From positions 79,975 to 143,974 of the forward strand of contig NZ_PQSS01000013.1 in assembly GCF_002920535.1 (NCBI RefSeq): a stretch of DNA of 64,000 nucleotides, in the 5' to 3' direction. The first letter of the stretch is position 1. Each line of letters starts with the position of its first letter. A program made the translations under genes and the position numbers. The notes beneath the pieces were generated by a model that was not told where the DNA came from, did not search any database, and saw only the letters and a list, made by a program, of their open reading frames with translations. Shown piece by piece: positions 1 through 7,592 of the stretch. This stretch comes from Streptomyces sp. Ru71 (GTDB taxonomy: Bacteria > Actinomycetota > Actinomycetes > Streptomycetales > Streptomycetaceae).

Positions 1-1
1 G

Positions 2-61
2 GAGAAGCGCGGTGGGCGTACGAGCGACGATGCCACTCTGTTCCTGATCGAGTGGTACTGA
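2..61 (+). CDS. C-terminal end of a PP2C/SpoIIE-type protein phosphatase (partial)
   Basis: Only the last 19 codons are inside the window, ending in TGA. The residues DDATLFLIEW resemble the final strand of SpoIIE/PP2C-type serine phosphatases, where the conserved Asp-Asp pair helps hold the catalytic metal ions. In Streptomyces these enzymes usually dephosphorylate anti-anti-sigma factors, often as the output domain of a PAS/GAF sensor. The sensor part lies left of the window. The identification rests on a short stretch. Confidence 0.5.
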   Translation, partial: EKRGGRTSDDATLFLIEWY

Positions 62-214
62 GACACCGCCACCCCTCCTGGGGTTCCCGTGATCGGTCGG
101 ATCCGCCGGTGCGGGCGGAGTACGGTGGGAGTACCGGTGGCAGCCCGAGCTGGCGCTTCCGAGGGCTGGCGCTCACTCGGCGGCCCGGTCTCTGCCAATG
201 GACAGGTGGCAGCC

Positions 215-706
215 ATGTCGGACGAAACAAGGGCCTCCCACTACGGGTTCCTGCCCGACCGGTTCGAGCAGGCGGCGAGGCCGGGGACGGTCCTGTTGCG
301 CCTGGAGACCACACAGTCGCGCGAGGGCACGCTCGATGGCGCGTGGTGGCCGCATTCCCGGGACGTAGCCGCCGAGCTGCCCGGTCTGGTCAGGGCCTTG
401 ACCGAACACCTCGGCCCGGTCGCGAGCGTGGGTCTGGATGCCGACGCATGGGACAACATCCCGTCCAGGCTGGTCATCGACGGCCGGCCCGTGCACGTCG
501 ACAAGTTTCCGGTCGGCGACGACACCGTGATCATCACCCGCGGCGACCGCGATCACTTCAGTCTGCTCGTCGTCCCCCCGCATGCGAGCCAGGAGGCGGC
601 CCTGGCGGCGATGGCCCGTGCGGCCCGGGCCGGCGGAACGGACTCCGCGCAGCAGATCCTTCTCACCACCGGCATCGGTTCCGAGCCACCGGCCGAAGCG
701 ACATGA
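215..706 (+). CDS. DUF5994 family protein
   Basis: A 163-residue cytoplasmic protein. The ATG at 215 is chosen because AGGTGG lies about 7 bases upstream; an open frame continues to 89 but has no comparable ribosome site. The segments LDGAWWPHSRD and LPGLVRALTEHLG, then a strand-rich half ending in SLLVVPPHAS, match the layout of the Streptomyces DUF5994 family, whose function is unknown. No membrane segment or catalytic motif is visible. Its 3' end overlaps, in antisense, the tail of the minus-strand frame 553..1032, so one of those two ends is probably not real coding sequence. Confidence 0.75.
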   Translation: MSDETRASHYGFLPDRFEQAARPGTVLLRLETTQSREGTLDGAWWPHSRDVAAELPGLVRALTEHLGPVASVGLDADAWDNIPSRLVIDGRPVHVDKFPVGDDTVIITRGDRDHFSLLVVPPHASQEAALAAMARAARAGGTDSAQQILLTTGIGSEPPAEAT

Positions 707-1032
707 GGCGAAGGCACACGGCGCCGGCTTCTCGTGCAGACAGGAAAAGTGACGTGGATCACGGCGGGCTCGGACGTGGAGACTCTGCGCTGCTGCTGGA
801 CGACGTAGCCCGTACGGGCGGGCGTGGGGGCGAGATCGGGGAGGTTCCCGCCGCCCTTCGGCAGGCGCCGGGGCCGACGCTCCGCGGGGGCTTCCGCCCG
901 GGCGAGGGCTGTCTCCACTTCGGTGCGCTGGAGGCGCAGGTAGGTGCCGATCGTGTCTGTCTCGGCGATCTGCCGGTCGAGGTAGGCCAGGATCGCCTTC
1001 AGCCGCTCCGCGTCAGGAGTTAGCTGCGGCAC
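553..1032 (-). CDS. hypothetical protein, probably with a displaced C-terminus
   Basis: The frame opens at a GTG (1030-1032) that overlaps the end of the upstream 73-residue gene by 20 bases, indicating translational coupling. The first ~95 residues look coding: a helical, coiled-coil-like stretch (AERLKAILAYLDRQIAETDT) then a basic linker RRPRRLPKGG. Beyond roughly residue 100 the frame runs antisense through the DUF5994 gene and becomes arginine-rich and shadow-like, so the original C-terminus was probably lost at a junction near 706-750. Small Streptomyces accessory genes of this type accompany integrative elements. No function can be assigned. Confidence 0.45.
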   Translation of the reverse strand: MPQLTPDAERLKAILAYLDRQIAETDTIGTYLRLQRTEVETALARAEAPAERRPRRLPKGGGNLPDLAPTPARTGYVVQQQRRVSTSEPAVIHVTFPVCTRSRRRVPSPHVASAGGSEPMPVVRRICCAESVPPARAARAIAARAASWLACGGTTSRLK

Positions 1033-1234
1033 GGCACCGCGCCCCACGCCCAGCCGCGTACAGCGCCGACGCGGCTGGCGTCCGTTCCCCGGCCCAGTGG
1101 GGGTGGAACAGCACCTCGGCCGACAGCTGGATGAGACGTCGCCGCAGCGCGGTGCGCGGCTGCACGGCGAGCCGGCGATAGGTGGTGTGCCACTCCTCAA
1201 GGGCCTGGTGGAGGTCGTCAGGAATCGGTCCCAT
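1013..1234 (-). CDS. small hypothetical protein of an accessory cluster
   Basis: A 73-residue protein (MGPIPDDLHQALEEWHTTY at the N-terminus), largely helical with basic patches (TALRRRLIQL). A TTG four codons earlier is an alternative start. It begins 12 bases after the DUF6207 stop and its end overlaps the next gene's GTG, so the three minus-strand genes from 1483 to about 750 look like one transcription unit. The family occurs in Streptomyces accessory DNA, but I cannot name a domain or give a function. Confidence 0.5.
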   Translation of the reverse strand: MGPIPDDLHQALEEWHTTYRRLAVQPRTALRRRLIQLSAEVLFHPHWAGERTPAASALYAAGRGARCRAAANS

Positions 1235-1246
1235 GACCGGATTCAA

Positions 1247-1483
1247 TCACGTGTTCGATTGTTCGTGCATGTCGTCCGAACCGCTTGGCTGGCGTAGGTC
1301 CAGGTAGCAGCGGAGCCGCACGCCGGGTTCACCGGGCACCCGACTCGTGCGCTCCGCTGTCGCGGTCGCCCACCGCGCGGCGAGTGCCTCCTGGAAAGCG
1401 AAGGCGGTCTCGTCATCGGCGGCCGCCACCTCCACCACGACCAGGCCCGGTTCGGCAACGTGAACTTCGTTGATCGGCTTCAT
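1247..1483 (-). CDS. DUF6207 family protein
   Basis: A 78-residue acidic protein beginning MKPINEVHVAEPGLVVVEVA, with an alternating beta/alpha pattern: a strand LVVVEVAAAD, a helix AFAFQEALAARWATA, then a strand GVRLRCYLDLRQ. This matches the small Streptomyces family DUF6207, common in plasmid and integrative-element accessory regions and of unknown function. It is the first gene of a three-gene minus-strand group. No signal peptide or membrane segment is present. Confidence 0.7.
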   Translation of the reverse strand: MKPINEVHVAEPGLVVVEVAAADDETAFAFQEALAARWATATAERTSRVPGEPGVRLRCYLDLRQPSGSDDMHEQSNT

Positions 1484-1695
1484 GACCGGCAGTACGTCCT
1501 CAGGCTCGTCGTGGTTCTGCGACTCGGGCCTGGTTCACCCGACCGGGTAGTCCGTCTGCGGGCAGCGGCGGTGTAGCGGCCTGTCAGACCACCAGGTGCT
1601 GTCAGGGCACAGCGACCGGGCCGACCATCGCACTTAACCCCCGATCGGGTAGAGCCCCTGCCGCTTCCCGGGCGTGCCGCTTGCCGGGCCCGCTA

Positions 1696-1724
1696 CGAAG
1701 ATCACGACCAGTCGGTGATCTTCG
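1696..1724 (+). promoter_or_regulatory. 10-bp inverted repeat ahead of the secreted nuclease gene
   Basis: CGAAGATCAC and GTGATCTTCG form perfect 10-bp arms around a 9-base loop. The right arm ends at base 1724, the first base of the purine-rich ribosome site GAGAGGA (1724-1730) that serves the GTG at 1740. It could be a repressor operator, or an RNA hairpin limiting access to the ribosome site. Confidence 0.5.
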
Positions 1725-1739
1725 AGAGGACCCCCCTTC

Positions 1740-2420
1740 GTGCGCTTCGCCCGTACCGCCGCCGCGGCCGCCACGCTTGCGGCCCTGCTGCTTCCCGCCA
1801 GCGCCCACGCCGCCCCGGCCGGCGCCGCAATGCGTGATCCCGGCCAGACGATCACCGAACCGGTGCGTGACGCCCTGGCCCAGCTGCCGATCGTGGACGA
1901 GGACCGCACCGGCTACCAGCGCGAGGCGTTCAAGCACTGGGTCGACGCCGACAAGGACGGCTGCAACACCCGCGCCGAGGTCCTCAAGGCCGAGGCCGTC
2001 ATCGCACCCGAGCAGGGCCCGCGCTGCGCACTGTCCGGGGGAGAGTGGTACAGCCCTTATGACGACCGCTACATCCAGGGCCCGCGCGGCCTGGACATCG
2101 ACCACCTCGTCCCGCTCGCCGAGGCCTGGGACTCCGGCGCCTCGGCCTGGTCGGCCGCGGAGCGGGAGGCCTACGCCAACGACCTGGGTGACGACCGGGC
2201 GCTGATCGCGGTGTCGGCGGCGTCGAACCGGTCGAAGGCGGACCAGGATCCCACCACGTGGCTGCCGCCGGCCGAGGGATACCGCTGCCAGTACGTCACC
2301 GACTGGATCGCCGACAAGCTGCGGTGGAGCCTGAGCATCGACCCCAGCGAAGAGGCCGCCCTGGCGGAGAACCTCAGCCGCTGCCCCAACGCGCCGATCA
2401 CCGTCACGCTCGCCCGGTAA
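1740..2420 (+). CDS. secreted HNH-family (DUF1524/GmrSD-type) endonuclease
   Basis: A 226-residue exported nuclease starting at GTG 1740, about 10 bases after GAGAGGA. Residues 1-24 form a signal peptide (charged start, alanine/leucine core, AHA-A cleavage). The mature part carries the motif DIDHLVPLAEAWDSG, in which the Asp-His pair binds the catalytic metal, and later AASNRSKADQDPTTWLPP, typical of the DUF1524 HNH family. Cysteines in DKDGCN, PRCAL, YRCQY and SRCPN could form disulfides outside the cell. It probably degrades extracellular nucleic acid for nutrition or competition. It is a single gene, preceded by an inverted repeat and followed by a strong hairpin. Confidence 0.82.
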   Translation: MRFARTAAAAATLAALLLPASAHAAPAGAAMRDPGQTITEPVRDALAQLPIVDEDRTGYQREAFKHWVDADKDGCNTRAEVLKAEAVIAPEQGPRCALSGGEWYSPYDDRYIQGPRGLDIDHLVPLAEAWDSGASAWSAAEREAYANDLGDDRALIAVSAASNRSKADQDPTTWLPPAEGYRCQYVTDWIADKLRWSLSIDPSEEAALAENLSRCPNAPITVTLAR

Positions 2421-2468
2421 AGCGCCCCGGTCCTGTAGGCGACGGCCGTTCACGACCACGCTCACGCC

Positions 2469-2506
2469 CGCGGCAGCGGACGGTTTCCCAGCCGTCCGCT
2501 GCCGCG
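2469..2506 (+). terminator. hairpin terminator after the HNH nuclease gene
   Basis: A perfect 15-bp GC-rich stem (2469-2483 with 2492-2506) closes an 8-base loop 49 bases past the nuclease stop codon. There is no U tract, which is usual for actinobacterial terminators. Confidence 0.7.
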
Positions 2507-2555
2507 TCGTATGCCATCGTGACGGAGCGTCTTGCCGAAGCCGTCGCTGGCCTTA

Positions 2556-3440
2556 GAGGTCCTAACAAAGGCGTTGGACGTGGCGGTGGGTGATGAGGCA
2601 GGTGGCGAGGCTGAGGAAGGCTTCGTGGATGTCGTCGTGTCTCTCCCAGCGGATACGCAGGCGGCGGAAGCCGTGCAGCCAGGAGATCGTCCGCTCGACG
2701 ACCCAGCGCAAGATGCCCAGGCCGGGACTGTGCGGCTGCCCGCGCTCGGCGATCACGGGCCGGATGCCCCGCTGCCAGAGCAGGCGCCGGTACTTGTCGT
2801 GGTCGTAGCCTCGGTCGGCGAAGAGTATGTCAGGCCGTCTGCGTGGCCGCCCGACGGCGCCGGCAACCACGGGGACCTTGTCCAGCAAGGGCAGGAGCTG
2901 AGTGACGTCGTTGCGGTTGCCGCCGGTCAGCGACACCGCGAGCGGGACGCCCTGGCCGTCGACAAGGACGTGGTGCTTGCTGCCCGGCCGTGCGCGGTCG
3001 ACCGGGCTGGGACCGCTTTTGGGCCCCGCCGGGCTGCCCGCACATGCGAGGAGTCGATCACCGCCCGCGACCAGTCGAGCTTCTTCGCCGACCGCAGCTT
3101 CTTCAGCAGCACCCGGTGCAGTTCCTCCCACACGCCGGCCTCGTTCCAGGTCGCCGGGCGCCGCCAGCAGGTCATGCCGGATCCAAAGCCCAGGTCCTGC
3201 GGCAGGTACTCCCACTGGATCCCGGTATGCAGCACGAACAGAATCCCGCACAGGGCCTGCCGGTCCGGCACCCGCGGGCGGCCCGCTACCAGCTTCGGAC
3301 CCGGCTCCGGCAGCAACGGCTCGATGAGCGACCACAGTTCGTCCGACACGATCCACGGCCGCGACTGGCGTTTCCCCACGATGGGACCAACGAGCAGACA
3401 AGCCGACGGTCACTTGATCAACAACTTCTGTTAGGACTTC
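2556..3440 (-). mobile_element. IS5-family insertion sequence, copy 1 (intact, 885 bp)
   Basis: The ends are imperfect inverted repeats GAGGTCCTAAC (2556-2566) and, as reverse complement, GAAGTCCTAAC (3430-3440). Both ends are flanked by TTA (2553-2555 and 3441-3443), consistent with the 3-bp TNA target duplication of IS5-family elements. Inside is one transposase read through a -1 frameshift. A decayed inverted copy lies at 6755-7592. Confidence 0.85.
2562..3379 (-). CDS. IS5-family transposase made by -1 programmed frameshifting
   Basis: Two overlapping frames make one DDE transposase. The first frame (from GTG 3379, VGKRQSRPWIVSDELW) covers the N-terminal DUF4096-type region and the first catalytic Asp in VIDSSHVRAARRGPK. 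It shifts back one base at the slippery heptamer C CCA AAA near 3025 into the second frame, which carries SLTGGNRNDVTQ, the second Asp in ILFADRGYDHDKYR and the Glu region ILRWVVERTISWLHGFRRL. The stop codon lies inside the terminal repeat at 2562. Without shifting, the first frame gives a 150-residue product. Both halves align in frame order with copy 2, except where copy 2 is damaged. Confidence 0.83.
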
Positions 3441-3544
3441 TTAAGGGACAGCGAGCCTCGGAAGCTGAGGGGTTCAATCCGGACAACCATCCCTCATATC
3501 AAACCCGCGACGGTAAGGTGCATGAAGGTACGCTGCACCTAAGC

Positions 3545-4394
3545 GTTGTCCCGTAAATGATCTACGGCATGCTGGTTGACCATCGCCGTTCCCCGGTCAC
3601 CTGGCGAGGGTGAGGTTGTGCAGGCGGGCGATGCCGAGCATGGCGTGGTGGACGCCGTCACCTTTGAGGCGGCAGTCGCGGAGGATCTTCCAGGTCTTCA
3701 TGCGGGCGAAGGTGTGCTCAATGCGGGCGCGGACCTTGCGGTGTGAGCGGTTGTGCTCCTCTTTCCAGGCCGGAAGGCCATCCTGGCCGGGTGCGCGGCG
3801 GTGCGGGATGACCAGGCCGGTGCCCCGATAGCCGCCGTCGGCGATTACCGTGGTGCGGCCGACGGCGGCCTTGGCGCCGGACAGATACCACGCCTTGCAG
3901 TCGTTGCGGTTGCCGGGCAGCGGCCGGCCGACGGCGACGACGAGTCGGGTGTCGGCGTCGATGACGACCTGGTGGTTGGTGGAGTACCGGTAGTTCTTGG
4001 ACTGCTCGGCGATGCTGTGGTCGCGGGTGGCGACCAGGGTGCCGCCCACGATCAGGACGGGGTCTGTGCGGAACCGTTTGCGCTGCTGGGGGGGGGCGAG
4101 CGCGGGTCCGAGGTGGTCGATGATGCGGTCGGCCGCGGACTTGGACACCCCGAACAGCGGTGCCAGTTGGCGCAGGGTGAGGTTGGTGCGCCAGTAGGCG
4201 GCGACCAGCAGCACCCGGTCCTCCAGCGGCAGGCCCCACGGCCGGCCCCTGCGGACCGGGTCGGCGCCCTCGCGCCGGAGCGCGGTGATCAGCTTGCCGA
4301 ATTGCCTCGGGCTCAGCCCGCTGAACGGGGGTATCCACGCGGGATCCGAAGCCGTGATGACGCCAGCCATTTCAAGATCATCGCAAGCGACCGG
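3545..4394 (-). mobile_element. second IS5-type element (DDE_4 transposase)
   Basis: The left end is placed at 3545 because GTTGTCCCGTAAATGATC recurs at 8903-8920 as the border of a remnant of the same element. The right border is approximate: GATCAT at 4376-4381 is the only trace of a matching inverted end. The element encodes one transposase, without frameshifting. Confidence 0.55.
3597..4370 (-). CDS. IS5-type transposase with HTH_Tnp_4 and DDE_4 domains
   Basis: A complete 257-residue transposase. The N-terminal third has a helix-turn-helix (LTLRQLAPLFGVSKSAADRII) that binds the element ends. The DDE_4 catalytic part follows, with VGGTLVATRDHS, VIADGGYRG (central Asp) and RARIEHTFARMKTWKIL (catalytic Glu). 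GRPLPGNRNDCKAW matches the conserved spacer of this group. It is unrelated in detail to the frameshifting IS5 transposases on either side and lies inside the segment they flank. The DNA at 8904-9013 is a relic of the same family. Confidence 0.85.
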   Translation of the reverse strand: MAGVITASDPAWIPPFSGLSPRQFGKLITALRREGADPVRRGRPWGLPLEDRVLLVAAYWRTNLTLRQLAPLFGVSKSAADRIIDHLGPALAPPQQRKRFRTDPVLIVGGTLVATRDHSIAEQSKNYRYSTNHQVVIDADTRLVVAVGRPLPGNRNDCKAWYLSGAKAAVGRTTVIADGGYRGTGLVIPHRRAPGQDGLPAWKEEHNRSHRKVRARIEHTFARMKTWKILRDCRLKGDGVHHAMLGIARLHNLTLAR

Positions 4395-4409
4395 ACCGCC
4401 TCTCCCTGT

Positions 4410-5180
4410 TCAGTACGCTTCGAGGGCTGGGGGAAGGTTCGCGGCCGTGTGCGTCTCCGCAATGTTGAACACACTCGCGCAAGCCGGACACTCTGCCCGG
4501 CCAAAGACGTATCTGATCCCCTCGGCGAGCCGCTGCTGCCCGTCCCAGCCAGCTGTGGCGTGCATCCATCGGCCCGGGTCGCGAAGCTCCTCGGCCGGGG
4601 CGGGCCTCAGCGACCGCCGCTCGATGTCGCCCTGATCCCAGTCTCGAATGGCCGCGTAGCAGCCGTAGTCGCCGACGGCGATGGTCACCTCCGCTTCGCA
4701 GCCGGGGCAGGACATGGTGTAGAAGTCGTCGGTGAAGTCCCCCAAGGAGGCGCTCCAGTGGTACTGCCCTGCAAGGGCGAGCAGATCACCGAAGAGGCGG
4801 CTGTAGTCGGCCGGACGCGTCCGAAGCCTCTGGTCTACGAGTTCCCGCAACCGGTCGACCTCGTTCGGACAGCCCGCGAGCAGGGCTTCACCGTCGGGAT
4901 GTCGCAGCGTGCCACGCACGATGGCACTGGCCAGTTCGAGTGCCTGGGCACATGCGGGAGCTAGAGCTGCCAGGCGCGGTAGAGCTGCGAAGCTCGCCGT
5001 GGAGACTGTCTCACCGTGGAGGCAGAGACGGTCCCACAGCTCGTCCCAGGCCTCCGGAACTTCCTCTCGCTCCACCTGATCCAGGAGCAGTGGCACGCGC
5101 CCAACCGCCCCGTGAGCATCGACCACCTGCGTCCAGTCCGTCACGAGGGCATTCAACTGTTCCCACAGCCACGCTGCCAA
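4410..5180 (-). CDS. hypothetical protein with zinc-ribbon cysteine pairs
   Basis: A 256-residue soluble protein. The N-terminal 120 residues are helical and repeat-like (VPLLLDQVEREEVPEAWDEL, then FAALPRLAALA), matching a Streptomyces family of HEAT-like hypothetical proteins. The C-terminal half has two CxxC knuckles, MSCPGCEAEV and AECPACASVF, separated by about 75 residues, which probably bind one zinc ion. Related proteins often lie near toxin or SUKH-type immunity genes, so an immunity role is possible but not shown. It sits just upstream of the second IS5-type element on the same strand. Confidence 0.6.
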   Translation of the reverse strand: MAAWLWEQLNALVTDWTQVVDAHGAVGRVPLLLDQVEREEVPEAWDELWDRLCLHGETVSTASFAALPRLAALAPACAQALELASAIVRGTLRHPDGEALLAGCPNEVDRLRELVDQRLRTRPADYSRLFGDLLALAGQYHWSASLGDFTDDFYTMSCPGCEAEVTIAVGDYGCYAAIRDWDQGDIERRSLRPAPAEELRDPGRWMHATAGWDGQQRLAEGIRYVFGRAECPACASVFNIAETHTAANLPPALEAY

Positions 5181-5256
5181 CTTGCAGGACGGCAGGGCAA
5201 CGAGCCTCCCTGGCCATGGCGGGACAGCCCTTAGTACGTCCTGCGAGGCGCCGTTC

Positions 5257-6159
5257 CTAGCGCATCAGCAGTCCCCGCATCCCCAGCCCATAGTGCACGC
5301 GCAGCCGGTGCAGCTCCCACAGGCCCACCGCCGTGACGGAGAGCGGGGCGCCCAGGATGAACACGTACCGGATCACCGTCGGCACGCCCTCGTGGGCGCC
5401 GGTGAACATGTCGATCAGTGCCATCTCCCACGCCAACGCCATGACCAGCAGCGGCGGCACCGTCTCGTGGATGTCCGCGGTGCGGAACACGTGCTGGACG
5501 GCGAGTCCCACGCCCCAGACGACGAACGGCGTCACCCAGAAGAGGATGAAGAGGGTGAACGCGAGGATGAGGCCCTTCGTCACGGTGAAATGGCCCTCCA
5601 CGAGGGGTTCCTGGCCCTCGAAGAACCCTGAGAGCACGATGATCGGGAAGACGGAGGCCGCCGCCATCATGGCCACGATCGCGCCGAAGCACCGCCCCGC
5701 CCGGCGCAGCAGGTCCCGTCGCGCCGCCGGAGCGGCCAGGCCGTACAGGATGCCGACGACGACCGGGAGGGTCGCCGCCAGCACGAGGGCGCTGGTCCAC
5801 GACTTGTCGACCTGCTCGTCCGCCGCATCGCTGAGCTTGGGGGCGAGCTTGTAGGCGTAGGACATCCACAGGAACGCGCCGACGCCGACCAGGGTCCTGA
5901 TCTTTCGCATCCGCGCCACCTCGGGATCCGAGACGATGCCCGGCCGTGACGGGGTGAAGACCCTGCGCGCGGTGTGGATGGGGCCGATCCGCCGCCGCAG
6001 CCGGGTGATCGGCCCGCCCGGCGGCGGCACCGGCGGCCCCGGGTAGGGCGGCTGGGGCTGTGGCGGCACGTAGGGCTGGGGCGGATAGGGCTGAGGTGGC
6101 TGCGGCTGGTAGGGCTGCGGCCCCTGGGGCGGCTGTCCGCCCGGGTTCCAGTTGCTCAT
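5257..6159 (-). CDS. integral membrane protein with a proline/glutamine-rich N-terminus
   Basis: A 300-residue protein. The ATG at 6159 follows GGGGGA by 5-6 bases; an open frame extends further upstream without a ribosome site. Residues 1-50 are a low-complexity Pro/Gln/Tyr tail (PQPYQPQPPQPYPP), probably cytoplasmic. About six hydrophobic segments follow, for example VGVGAFLWMSYAYKL, ALVLAATLPVVVGILYGLAA and LILAFTLFILFWVTPFVVWG. No transporter or enzyme motif is recognised. It is divergent from the truncated TIGR03084 gene, with a palindrome-containing intergenic region between them. Confidence 0.7.
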   Translation of the reverse strand: MSNWNPGGQPPQGPQPYQPQPPQPYPPQPYVPPQPQPPYPGPPVPPPGGPITRLRRRIGPIHTARRVFTPSRPGIVSDPEVARMRKIRTLVGVGAFLWMSYAYKLAPKLSDAADEQVDKSWTSALVLAATLPVVVGILYGLAAPAARRDLLRRAGRCFGAIVAMMAAASVFPIIVLSGFFEGQEPLVEGHFTVTKGLILAFTLFILFWVTPFVVWGVGLAVQHVFRTADIHETVPPLLVMALAWEMALIDMFTGAHEGVPTVIRYVFILGAPLSVTAVGLWELHRLRVHYGLGMRGLLMR

Positions 6160-6275
6160 CGTTCGTCCCCCGATATGCGAGTGTGCGCCGCGATGGCCGC
6201 GATCGCCGAGTGTATTGAGCACACAGGTTCCGCGCAGCCTTCGCCCCGGGTTGTGCACCGAACGGCCACAATTAT

Positions 6276-6289
6276 GCAAGCATGCTTGC
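6276..6289 (+). promoter_or_regulatory. 14-bp perfect palindrome between divergent genes
   Basis: GCAAGCATGCTTGC is a perfect palindrome followed at once by two further TTGC/CTTG steps. It lies 45 bases before the GTG of the TIGR03084 fragment and about 120 bases from the divergent membrane protein, in a locally AT-rich stretch. It resembles a TetR-type operator, but no adjacent regulator gene survives. Confidence 0.45.
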
Positions 6290-6333
6290 TTGCTTGTTTT
6301 CTTCGGCGCTGCCATGCCCGAGGGGAGCGTCCC

Positions 6334-6590
6334 GTGTCCGATCCGACGCCCGTGTTCGACGACCTGCGAGAGAAGAGCGAGGAACTCGACCGGCTGGTGG
6401 CCGAGTTGAAAGCCGCGCAGTGGGCGCTCGCCACCCCGGCGCCCGGTTGGAGCGTCGCCCACCAGATCGCGCATCTCGCCTGGACGGACCATTCGGCGCT
6501 GCTGGCCGCGACCGACACGGACGCCTTCCACGTCCTGGTGGAGAAGGCGCTGGTGTCGCCGGGCTCCTTCGTCGACGACGGTGCCCAGGA
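6334..6590 (+). pseudogene. 5' fragment of a TIGR03084-family metal-binding protein gene
   Basis: The GTG at 6334 follows GAGGGGAG. The first ~85 residues contain PTPVFDDLREKSEELDRL and APGWSVAHQIAHLAWTDH, which match the N-terminal DinB/maleylpyruvate-isomerase-like four-helix region of TIGR03084 proteins; the His residues belong to the metal site. The family is normally about 260 residues. Here homology stops near residue 85 and the sequence jumps to an alpha/beta-hydrolase fragment in another frame, so a deletion has fused two genes. Any product would be a truncated, probably inactive protein. Confidence 0.7.
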
Positions 6591-6650
6591 GGACCGGCTC
6601 TGGTCGTCAGCGTCGACTACCGCCTCGCACCCGAAACTCCGTACCCAGGG
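6591..6650 (+). pseudogene. alpha/beta-hydrolase (HSL-type esterase) fragment
   Basis: In a frame different from the preceding fragment the DNA encodes ALVVSVDYRLAPETPYP, the signature of hormone-sensitive-lipase-type esterases just after the oxyanion-hole region. No nucleophile elbow or catalytic Asp/His region follows before the IS at 6755. It marks the far side of the deletion. Confidence 0.6.
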
Positions 6651-6754
6651 TTCCAGATCGCATCGCACCAGGGTGGCACCCGGGAACGGCCGCCATCACT
6701 CGCCCCGCCGTGACCCAAGCGAAACCGCCTCATGGCGAGGCCTGCTCCGTCTTA

Positions 6755-7592
6755 GAGGTCCTAACAGAAGCTGATGATCATGTGACTGCCGGTTCGGTTG
6801 TTCGTTGGTGTAGCCGTGGGGAAGCACCAGCCGAGGCCGTGGATCGTCTCGGATGAACTGTGGTCGTTGATCGAGCCGTTGCTGCCCGAGCCAGGCCCGA
6901 AGCTGGTCGCAGGCCGGCCTCGGGTGCCGGACCGGCAAGCATTGTGCGGGATCTTGTTCGTGCTGCACACCGGGATCCAGTGGGAGTACCTGCCGCAGGA
7001 GTTGGGCTTCGGTTCGGGCATGACCTGCTGGCGGCGCCCGGCCGCCTGGAACGAGGCCGGTGTGTGGGACGAACTGCACGTGGTGCTGCTGAAGAAGCTG
7101 CGGTCGGCGAAGAAGCTGGACTAGTCTCGGGCGGTGATCGACTCCTCGCATGTGCGGGCGGCGCGGCGGGGCCCAAAAGCGGTCCCAGCCCGGTCGACCG
7201 CGCACGGCCGGGCAGCAAGCACCACGTCCTGACCGATGGGCAGGGCGTCCCGCTCGCGGTGTCGCTGACCGGCGGCAACCGCAACGACGTCACTCAGCTC
7301 CTGCCCTTGCTGGACAAGGTCCCCGCCGGTTGCCAGCGCCGTCGGGCGGCCACGCAGACGGCCTGACATACTCTTCGCCGACCGAGGCTACGACCACGAC
7401 AAGTACCGGCGCCTGCTCTGGCAGCGGGGCATCTGGCCCGTGATCGACGAGCGCGGGCAGCCGCACAGTCCCGGCCTGGGCATCTTGCGCTGGGTCGTCG
7501 AGCGGACGATCTCCTGGCTGCACGTCTGCCGCCGCCTGCGTATCCGCTGGGAGAGACGCGACGACATCCACGAAGCCTTCCTCGGCCTCGCC
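6755..7592 (+). mobile_element. IS5-family insertion sequence, copy 2 (right end missing)
   Basis: It begins with the same inverted repeat GAGGTCCTAAC (6755-6765, preceded by TTA) as copy 1, but in opposite orientation. Identity to copy 1 continues to CTCGCC at 7592 and then stops abruptly, so the last ~25 codons and the right repeat have been lost. Confidence 0.85.
6816..7592 (+). pseudogene. decayed IS5-family transposase
   Basis: Comparison with copy 1 shows three lesions. A Trp codon has become TAG at 7122-7124 (KKLD* where copy 1 reads KKLDWSRAV). One base is inserted near 7324, after DKVP. The C-terminus is missing beyond HEAFLGLA. The CCCAAAA slippery site is still present near 7170. 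No functional transposase can be made, though copy 1 might mobilise this copy if a second end existed. The last frame runs without a stop into the barnase-like domain that follows. Confidence 0.82.

Noticed and set aside
3450..3510. GGTTCAATCC inside 3470-3480 looks like a tRNA T-arm next to an IS end
   Set aside because: No matching acceptor or anticodon stem can be built around it; it is most likely coincidence.
3441..6754. Composite transposon formed by the two IS5 copies
   Set aside because: Copy 2 has lost its right end and transposase, and the enclosed DNA carries another IS and gene scars, so a mobile composite is not supported.
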